Below the pieces are notes generated by a model, which saw only the letters and a program-made list of their open reading frames with translations, made no database searches and was not told the origin of the DNA. Positions 58,470 to 64,000 of a stretch of 64,000 nucleotides of DNA are shown one piece after another (position 1 is the stretch's first letter; each line of letters starts with the position of its first letter). The position numbers and the translations under genes were made by a program. This DNA comes from Alloyangia pacifica (GTDB taxonomy: Bacteria; Pseudomonadota; Alphaproteobacteria; Rhodobacterales; Rhodobacteraceae), in NCBI RefSeq assembly GCF_020524285.1, contig NZ_JAIVKX010000017.1, forward strand, positions 62,001 to 126,000, read 5' to 3'.

Positions 58470-59132
58470 CTACCTCGGCATCGGCAGCCGAAGCGGCTTT
58501 GCCCCCGTCAGGATCGCCTGCGCGCCGTCGCCCATCAGCCCCGACAGCACCGCGCTGTCGGTGCGCAGCCCGCCGGTATAGGCGCCGTAGGCGGGCAGGA
58601 TCAGCCGCGCGTCGTCGAGCAGGAAGCAGGGCCGCGAGATCACCCGCCCGCGCAGCGCAATGTGCGCCTTGGGGTGGTAATGCCCCGAGACCTCTCCGCT
58701 CGCGCCATCTTCGGCCATGTGCCGAAGCACCAGCCCGCCGAGCTCGAGCTCCGCCAGATGCGTGCCACCGAGAGACACCGGGCCGGGATCGTGGTTGCCC
58801 TCGATCCACATCCAGTCGCGCCCCGCCTGCAGCCGGGCGATCCACAACCGATCCTCCTCGGGCAGCACCAGATCGAGCCCCGCCGCGTCGAAACTGTCGC
58901 CGAGGCAGACCACGTGGCGCGCGCCGGTGACGTCGAGGTCGCGCTCTAGCCGCAGCAGGGTCTCGCGTCCCTCGTAGGGCGGCATCAGCGCGCCGCCCTG
59001 CGCGGCCAGCCGTGCCGACTTGCCGAAGTGCAGGTCAGAGACCACAAGCAACCCTTCGGCGGGCCAGTGCAGGGCCCCCGATCCCAGCGCCTCCAGCGCC
59101 GCGCCGTGAAACTCGAAACCGATGCGTGTCAT
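58470..59132 (-). CDS. pdeM: Ligase-associated DNA damage response phosphoesterase PdeM
   Basis: The 220-residue calcineurin-type metallo-phosphoesterase has VVSDLHFGKSARL, CLGDSFDAAG, WIEGNHDPG and SGHYHPKAHIAL (the four metal-motif blocks), full length for PdeM. It belongs to the bacterial cluster with an Lhr-type helicase, LexC-like exonuclease and ATP-dependent ligase. Here only the helicase (59909-62317) is present in the window. The start at 59132 matches family N-termini; 59144 is possible. Confidence 0.88.
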   Translation of the reverse strand: MTRIGFEFHGAALEALGSGALHWPAEGLLVVSDLHFGKSARLAAQGGALMPPYEGRETLLRLERDLDVTGARHVVCLGDSFDAAGLDLVLPEEDRLWIARLQAGRDWMWIEGNHDPGPVSLGGTHLAELELGGLVLRHMAEDGASGEVSGHYHPKAHIALRGRVISRPCFLLDDARLILPAYGAYTGGLRTDSAVLSGLMGDGAQAILTGAKPLRLPMPR

Positions 59133-59230
59133 GTCGCGGGCCATGCCAGAGCGCAGCGCGCCCCGCAAGCCGCTTGCCGCCGCGGCCCGGCCGCCCTAGC
59201 TGGCGGGCAGGACACAAGAAGGAGAGAGCC

Positions 59231-59905
59231 ATGCGCCGCGCAATCGTCACCGGGGGCTCGGGCCTGATCGGCCGGGGCATCTGCGAACGCCTGATCGCCG
59301 AAGGCTGGGAGGTCGCCAGCTTCGACCTCGCCGAGGCTGGACCGGCGCGTCACATCCGCTGCGACGTCTCGGACGAGGCCTCGGTCAAGGCCGCCTTCGC
59401 GGCGCTCGGCTGGGATCGGCTCGATCTGCTGGTCAGCAACGCCGGGCGCACCGGCGGCATCGACATGGCGCTGGCCACGACCTCGCTGGACGACTGGAAC
59501 GGGATGATCGGCAGCCACCTGACCGGCGCCTTCCTGATGAGCCGCGCGGCGCTGCCGCTGATGGGGCAGGGCGGGGCGATCGTCATCATGGCCTCGACCC
59601 GGGCGCTGATGTCCGAGGGCGGGGACTTCGCCTATGCCGCCGCCAAGGGCGGGCTGATCGGGCTGACCCAGGCGTTGGCGGTGCAGCTCGGGCCGCAGGT
59701 CCGCGTCAATGCCATCGCGCCGGGCTGGATCAGCGGCGAGACCGAGCTTTCGCAGGAGGACCACGCGCAGCATCCCGCAGGCCGCGTCGGCCGGAGCGGC
59801 GACATCTCGGATGCGGTGCTCTACCTTGCGGACGCGGGGTTCGTCACCGGCCAGACGCTCACCGTCGATGGCGGCATGACCAAGAAGATGATCTACGCCG
59901 AGTAG
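59231..59905 (+). CDS. Short-chain dehydrogenase/reductase
   Basis: The 224-residue SDR has the N-terminal TGGSGLIGRGIC (NAD(P) motif TGxxxGIG-like), NAG in VSNAGRTGG, the Ser-Tyr-Lys site (Ser in MASTRALMS, Tyr/Lys in FAYAAAKGG), and the C-terminal TGQTLTVDGGM. It starts at ATG after GGAGAGAG. It is flanked on both sides by minus-strand repair genes that would otherwise be contiguous, so it may be an insertion between pdeM and the helicase gene. Substrate unknown. Confidence 0.88.
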   Translation: MRRAIVTGGSGLIGRGICERLIAEGWEVASFDLAEAGPARHIRCDVSDEASVKAAFAALGWDRLDLLVSNAGRTGGIDMALATTSLDDWNGMIGSHLTGAFLMSRAALPLMGQGGAIVIMASTRALMSEGGDFAYAAAKGGLIGLTQALAVQLGPQVRVNAIAPGWISGETELSQEDHAQHPAGRVGRSGDISDAVLYLADAGFVTGQTLTVDGGMTKKMIYAE

Positions 59906-59908
59906 CGC

Positions 59909-62317
59909 TCAGATCTCCGCCAGCCCGCTCTCGCGCAGCAGCGCGCCGACCTCCTCCTCGAGCAGCCGCTCGTCGGCGCTGCCGCGGATCGGTACGCGCC
60001 CCGGTTCGAGGAAGAGCGGCGCGGAAAGCGGCGAGAGCCGCTCGAGCCGCAGAAGGTCGATCCGCCCCTCGACCCGCCCGCACATCTCGCGGATGCGGGC
60101 GAAATCCACCAGCCCGCGCATCGCCTCCTCGCGGGTGATCTGCAGCAGCAGGTGCTCGGGGTCGTATTTCACCAGCGTGTCGTAGAGGATGTCCGACGAC
60201 ATGGTCGCCTGCTTGCCGGTCTTGCGCTGGCCGCCGATGTTGCGCTCGATCAGCCCGGCGATGGTGGCCGAGGCGCGGAAGGTGCGCTTCATCACCGCGT
60301 TGCCCGCCAGCCAGCCCTCGAGCCCCGCCTCCAGCGCCTGCAGATCGAACAGTGGCGCCGGGTCGATCACCTCGTCGAGCCCCCAGATCAGCACGGCGTA
60401 ATCGGTGGCGACGAACCCCATCGGCGCCAGCCCTTCTTCCTCCATGCGTTTGGTCAGCAGCAGCCCCAGCGTCTGCATCGCGTTGCGCCCGGCAAAGCCG
60501 TAGACCACCAGCTGCTCGCGCCCGTCATGCGGGAAGCTTTCGATCAGCAGACGCCCGGGCTGCGGCAGGCGCGAGACCTCGCGCTGCAGGCGCAGCCAGT
60601 CGGCGGTGTGCTGCGGCAGCCCGGGCCAGTCTTCCTGCTGGAACAGGCGCAGGATGCGCTCCGACAGCTGGGTGGAGGTGGCGAACTTGGTGCCCATGAA
60701 GGTGGCGATCTTGGGCTTGCGATGCGCGTCGCGGCTGACCTGCACCACCATCTCGCGCAGCCCCTCATAGCGCACGATCTGCCCGCCGATGAGGAAGGTG
60801 TCGCCGCGGGTGAGCTGCGCGGCAAAGCCCTCCTCGATCTCGCCCAGCGGAGCGCCGCCGCGCCCGCGGTAGCGCACCTTCAACGTGTCGGTGTCCTGGA
60901 TGGTGCCGATGTTCTGCCGGATGCGCACCGCCGAGCGCGGATCGCGCAGCTGCCACAGCCCGTCCTCTCGCTGCTTGAGGCGCTGCCACTGGTCGTAGGC
61001 GCGCAGCGCGTAGCCGCCGGTGGCGCAGAACTGCAGGCAATCGTCGAAGGCGGCGCGGGTCAGCCCGGCATAGGCCCCCGCCGCGGTCATCTCGGCGTAG
61101 AGCGCCTCCGCCTCGAACGGCCCGGCACAGGCCGCGATGAGGATGTGCTGGCACAGCACGTCGCGCGGCCCGGACCCGCGGCTTTCGCCATCGAGATCGC
61201 GTGCGCGCACCGCCTCGAGCGCCGCGAGGCATTCCACCACCTCGAAGCGGTTGGCCGGCACCAGCAGCGCCTTGGACGGCGCGTTGTAGCGGTGGTTGGC
61301 CCGGCCGATGCGCTGCACGAGGCGTTTGACGTTCTTCGGCGCGCCGATCTGGATCACCAGATCGACGTCGCCCCAGTCGATCCCCAGATCCAGCGAGCCG
61401 GTGCAGACGATGGCGCGCAACTCGCCGCGCACCATGGCGGCCTCGACCTTCTCGCGCTGGCCGCGGTCGAGCGAGCCGTGGTGGATGCCGATGGGCAGGG
61501 CGTCCTCGTTGGCCAGCCAGAGCTTGTGAAAGAAGATCTCGGCCTGCGCCCGGGTGTTGTGGAATATCAGCGTGGTGCGGTGCCGCTTCACCTGCTCCAG
61601 CACCGCCGGAATGGCATAGGCCGCACCGCCGCCGGACCAAGGCGGCGCGGCCTCGGTCTGCAGCATCGAGATGTCGGGCTCGGGGCCGGGGTCGGCTTCG
61701 ACGATCTCGCAGGGATCGGGGTGCCGGGCCAGCAGCCGGGCGATGGCCTGCGGGTCCTCGACTGTGGCCGAAAGGCCGACCCGGCGCAGGTCCGGACACA
61801 GCCGCTGCAGCCGCGCCAGCGCCAGCATCAGTTGATCGCCGCGCTTGCTCTCGGCCAGCGCGTGGATCTCGTCGACCACGACCCGCTGCAGCCCCTCGAA
61901 GATGCGCGGCGCGTCTTCGTAGGAGGTGAGCAGCGCGAGGCTCTCCGGAGTGGTCAGCAGGATATGCGGGGGATCGGCGCGCTGCCGCCGCTTGCGCGAA
62001 GACGAGGTGTCGCCGGTGCGGTCCTCGACGCGGATCGGCAGCCCGGCTTCCTCGATGGGGATCAGCAGGTTGCGCCGGATATCCGCCGCCAGCGCCTTCA
62101 GCGGCGAGACGTAGAGCGTGTGCAACCCACTCCGCGGCGCCTCGGTGAGCTCGGCCAGCGTCGGCAGGAAGCCCGCCAGCGTCTTGCCCCCGCCCGTGGG
62201 CGCGATGAGCAGCAGCGATGGGGCGGAAGCACGCTCCAGCATGCTGCGCTGGTGCGGGTGCAGGCTCCAGCCACGGGAGGAAAACCATTTGTCGAGAGAG
62301 GCGGGCAATGCGGACAT
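59909..62317 (-). CDS. Ligase-associated DEXH-box helicase (Lhr-type)
   Basis: This 802-residue superfamily 2 helicase works with PdeM in a DNA-damage operon of Gram-negative bacteria. Motif I is LIAPTGGGKTLAGFL (residues about 33-47), motif Ia TLYVSPLKALAAD, the DEIH box VVVDEIHALAESKRGDQ, and in the second RecA domain TLIFHNTRAQAEIF and VQRIGRANHRYN. The Lhr-specific DUF4145/winged part follows. The start at 62317 (MSALPASLDKWF) is chosen from family N-termini although GGAGG lies unusually close to it. Confidence 0.92.
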   Translation of the reverse strand: MSALPASLDKWFSSRGWSLHPHQRSMLERASAPSLLLIAPTGGGKTLAGFLPTLAELTEAPRSGLHTLYVSPLKALAADIRRNLLIPIEEAGLPIRVEDRTGDTSSSRKRRQRADPPHILLTTPESLALLTSYEDAPRIFEGLQRVVVDEIHALAESKRGDQLMLALARLQRLCPDLRRVGLSATVEDPQAIARLLARHPDPCEIVEADPGPEPDISMLQTEAAPPWSGGGAAYAIPAVLEQVKRHRTTLIFHNTRAQAEIFFHKLWLANEDALPIGIHHGSLDRGQREKVEAAMVRGELRAIVCTGSLDLGIDWGDVDLVIQIGAPKNVKRLVQRIGRANHRYNAPSKALLVPANRFEVVECLAALEAVRARDLDGESRGSGPRDVLCQHILIAACAGPFEAEALYAEMTAAGAYAGLTRAAFDDCLQFCATGGYALRAYDQWQRLKQREDGLWQLRDPRSAVRIRQNIGTIQDTDTLKVRYRGRGGAPLGEIEEGFAAQLTRGDTFLIGGQIVRYEGLREMVVQVSRDAHRKPKIATFMGTKFATSTQLSERILRLFQQEDWPGLPQHTADWLRLQREVSRLPQPGRLLIESFPHDGREQLVVYGFAGRNAMQTLGLLLTKRMEEEGLAPMGFVATDYAVLIWGLDEVIDPAPLFDLQALEAGLEGWLAGNAVMKRTFRASATIAGLIERNIGGQRKTGKQATMSSDILYDTLVKYDPEHLLLQITREEAMRGLVDFARIREMCGRVEGRIDLLRLERLSPLSAPLFLEPGRVPIRGSADERLLEEEVGALLRESGLAEI

Positions 62318-62366
62318 GCCTCCAAGATAGGTGCGCCTCGCCCGAGGAAAAGCGCCCTGCATCCCC

Positions 62367-62433
62367 TTTCGCCTAGGTGAAAATATCCCGGGGGAGACCG
62401 CGCGGAGCGCGGGCGGGGGCAGCGCCCCCCTTG
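62367..62433. repeat. Dispersed intergenic repeat, copy 2
   Basis: It shares TTTCGCCTAGG-GAAAATATCCCGGGGGAG and the GGGGGCAGCGCCCCCCTTG tail with 44445-44512. The first palindrome has one base change. The copies differ mainly in the central hairpin loop. Confidence 0.8.
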
Positions 62434-62576
62434 TCCGGGGCCGCGGTGCCGGGAGCGGCGCTGACGCCCGCACGTGCCCGCCTCACACCCCCATGTGCCG
62501 CCACGCACAGCGCCGGCTCTGGCCTTTCGGGATCAAACCACTAGGGTTCGGGGCAATCAGACAATGGAGCCCTCTC

Positions 62577-63434
62577 ATGACTTCCGAATACACCCCTCCC
62601 AAGGTCTGGACATGGGACGCCGAGAGCGGCGGCCGGTTCGCCTCGATCAACCGTCCCATCGCCGGGCCGACCCATGACAAGGAGCTGCCGGTCGGCAAGC
62701 ATCCGTTCCAGCTCTACAGCCTCGCCACGCCGAACGGCCAGAAGGCCGGGGTGTTGTTCGAAGAGCTGCTCGCCGCAGGCCATGACGCCGAATACGACGC
62801 CTGGCTGATCAACATCGGCGACGGCGACCAGTTCGGCTCCGGCTTCGTCGATGTGAACCCGAACTCGAAGATCCCGGCGCTGCTCGACCGCTCGGGCGAC
62901 ACGCCGGTGCGGGTCTTCGAGTCCGGCGCCATCCTGCTGCACCTCGCCGAGAAGTTCGGCGCCTTCCTGGGCAAGCCCGAGGAGCGTGCCGAGATGCTGA
63001 GCTGGCTGTTCTGGCAGATGGGCAGCGCGCCCTACCTCGGCGGCGGCTTCGGACATTTCTACGCCTATGCGCCGTCGAAGATGGAATACCCGATCAACCG
63101 CTTCGCGATGGAGACCAAGCGCCAGCTCGACGTGCTGGACCGCAACCTCGCCGAGCGCAAGTTCATGACCGGCGACGACTACACCATCGCCGATATCGCG
63201 ATCTGGTGCTGGTACGGCAACCTCGCGCTGGGGCGCCAGTACGAGGCCGCGGAGTTCCTCGACGTGACCAGCTACAAGAACGTGCAGCGGTGGGCGCAGG
63301 AGATCGATGCGCGCCCGGCGGTGAAGCGCGGCCGCATGGTCAACAAGGCCACCGGCCCGATCGAGGAGCAGCTGCACGAGCGCCACGACGCCTCGGACTT
63401 CGATCTGCGCACGCAGGACAAGCTGGCGGGGTGA
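62577..63434 (+). CDS. yghU: YghU-type glutathione S-transferase / disulfide reductase
   Basis: The 285-residue GST of the YghU (Nu) class has the N-terminal extension TPPKVWTWDAESGGRFASINRPIAGP, a thioredoxin-like domain with VNPNSKIPALLDRSGD and FESGAILLHLAEKFG, and a C-terminal helical domain containing GDDYTIADIAIWCWYGNLALG. YghU binds two glutathiones and reduces disulfides. The ATG at 62577 follows a weak GGAGCC. Confidence 0.93.
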   Translation: MTSEYTPPKVWTWDAESGGRFASINRPIAGPTHDKELPVGKHPFQLYSLATPNGQKAGVLFEELLAAGHDAEYDAWLINIGDGDQFGSGFVDVNPNSKIPALLDRSGDTPVRVFESGAILLHLAEKFGAFLGKPEERAEMLSWLFWQMGSAPYLGGGFGHFYAYAPSKMEYPINRFAMETKRQLDVLDRNLAERKFMTGDDYTIADIAIWCWYGNLALGRQYEAAEFLDVTSYKNVQRWAQEIDARPAVKRGRMVNKATGPIEEQLHERHDASDFDLRTQDKLAG

Positions 63435-63442
63435 GGGGACGC

Positions 63443-63466
63443 GCAACGTCCTTCGAAGGACGTTGC
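63443..63466. repeat. Perfect 24-nt palindrome after yghU
   Basis: The centre is TTCGAA and the arms GCAACGTCC/GGACGTTGC. A short CTCT-tcgc-AGAG hairpin (63471-63482) follows, then the terminator. Together they form a compact three-hairpin array 3' of yghU. Confidence 0.75.
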
Positions 63467-63486
63467 AAATCTCTTCGCAGAGCTTT

Positions 63487-63517
63487 GGCCCGGGGGTTCA
63501 ACTTCCCGGGCCTTTTC
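63487..63517 (+). terminator. Intrinsic terminator after yghU
   Basis: A perfect 8-bp stem GGCCCGGG/CCCGGGCC (63487-63494 with 63505-63512, 10-nt loop) is followed by TTTTCTT. It may also serve the convergent hisG. Confidence 0.8.
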
Positions 63518-63536
63518 TTGCGCGGGCTTGTCCTTG

Positions 63537-64000
63537 TCAGACGCGCAGCATCTCGCAGAGCGTGCGCAGCGCCTCGCGGTCGGCGTCGTTCATCTTCGCG
63601 GCGCGTGAGCGGAAGAGCGTCGCCTGCGAGCGCAGCACCGGCTCCTCGGCCAGCACCTTGAGGTGGTTGGCGCGGAGCGTCTCGCCGGTCGAGGTGATGT
63701 CGGCGATGGCCTCGGCGGTGAGGTTCTTCACCGTGCCCTCGGTCGCGCCCTGGCTGTCGACGAGCTGGTAGTCGGCGACCCCGCCCATGCGCAGGTAGTC
63801 GCGCACCAGCCGGTGGTATTTGGTCGCGATGCGCATGCGGAAGCCATGGCGGGCGCGGAAGGCGGCGGCGGCGCCGTCGAGATCGTCGAGCGAGTCAACA
63901 TCCACCCAGGCGGCGGGCACGGCAACGATGAGGTCCGCCTGCCCGAAGCCCAGCTCGGCCAGCTGCTCGACCTTCTGGTCCCATTGCACCAGCTTCTCGC
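63537..64000 (-). CDS. hisG: ATP phosphoribosyltransferase HisG (short form), 5' end cut by the window
   Basis: This is the first enzyme of histidine synthesis, joining ATP and PRPP. About 150 residues of the C-terminal part are visible and the frame stays open to 64000, so the start lies outside. LGFGQADLIVAVPAAWVDVD, RIATKYHRLVRDYL, VDSQGATEGTVKNLTAEAIADITSTGETLRANHLKVL and RSQATLF are short-form HisG, which needs HisZ and lacks the C-terminal regulatory domain. Alphaproteobacterial style. Confidence 0.93.
   Translation of the reverse strand, partial: EKLVQWDQKVEQLAELGFGQADLIVAVPAAWVDVDSLDDLDGAAAAFRARHGFRMRIATKYHRLVRDYLRMGGVADYQLVDSQGATEGTVKNLTAEAIADITSTGETLRANHLKVLAEEPVLRSQATLFRSRAAKMNDADREALRTLCEMLRV

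Noticed and set aside
60152-62380. 742-codon plus-strand frame opposite the Lhr-type helicase
   Set aside because: Shadow frame; the helicase has clear motifs and is the real gene.

Overview
The window is a GC-rich chromosomal stretch from an alphaproteobacterium, most likely Rhodobacterales/Rhodobacteraceae (Roseobacter-type). The clues are a Mcl1-type malyl-CoA lyase, a FzlA-like division protein, a short HisG, the DgcN/DgcA D-glutamate genes, TRAP transporters, a RimB-RimK fusion, and frequent TTG/GTG starts with strong GGAGG sites. No rRNA, tRNA, CRISPR array, transposase or phage gene was recognised. The left edge cuts gltB and the right edge cuts hisG.

Layout. 1-8900: gltB (3' part), mtgA, an acyltransferase gene with an in-frame stop, a FzlA-like GST, and an XRE-cupin regulator with an Ldh_2-family reductase. 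9300-20100: a copper/redox island. It holds two convergent multicopper-oxidase modules, each with a small Cys-rich secreted protein and a cytochrome c, a YHS-type copper P-ATPase, cytochrome c', DUF302, SHOCT, CopZ-like and DUF4396 proteins, and a glutaredoxin-MauE fusion. Three MerR/CueR-type promoter dyads are visible there, but no CueR gene. 20200-22700: an MFS transporter and an AraC regulator. 23300-32400: a carbohydrate-acid island. A class II aldolase and an MDR dehydrogenase lie on +. A tight six-gene minus operon (TRAP P-Q-M, VOC protein, RuBisCO-like protein, DUF1537 kinase) lies opposite a divergent LacI regulator. 32500-37600: ilvD, the RimB-RimK fusion and mcl1. 37900-41000: dgcN-dgcA-D-amino-acid transaminase. 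41000-43900: a flavoprotein, an HNH protein and a permease. 44000-53600: ybgC-tolQRAB-pal-cpoB-tilS-ftsH. 53600-64000: a methyltransferase, a MOSC protein, fhs, a chorismate-mutase-like gene, folD, pdeM, an SDR, an Lhr-type helicase, yghU and hisG (part).

Working together. The copper genes form a periplasmic oxidation plus export system, with the MCOs and cytochromes outside and the P-ATPase and CopZ moving Cu(I). The RuBisCO-like protein with its DUF1537 kinase and TRAP importer looks like a sugar-acid catabolic route related to D-apiose/isoapionate degradation. The VOC member and the neighbouring aldolase/dehydrogenase are not accounted for by the routes I know. This is the best candidate here for an incompletely described pathway. 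The dgc genes should convert D-glutamate through N-acetyl intermediates, and the Tol-Pal block is the standard envelope-constriction machine.
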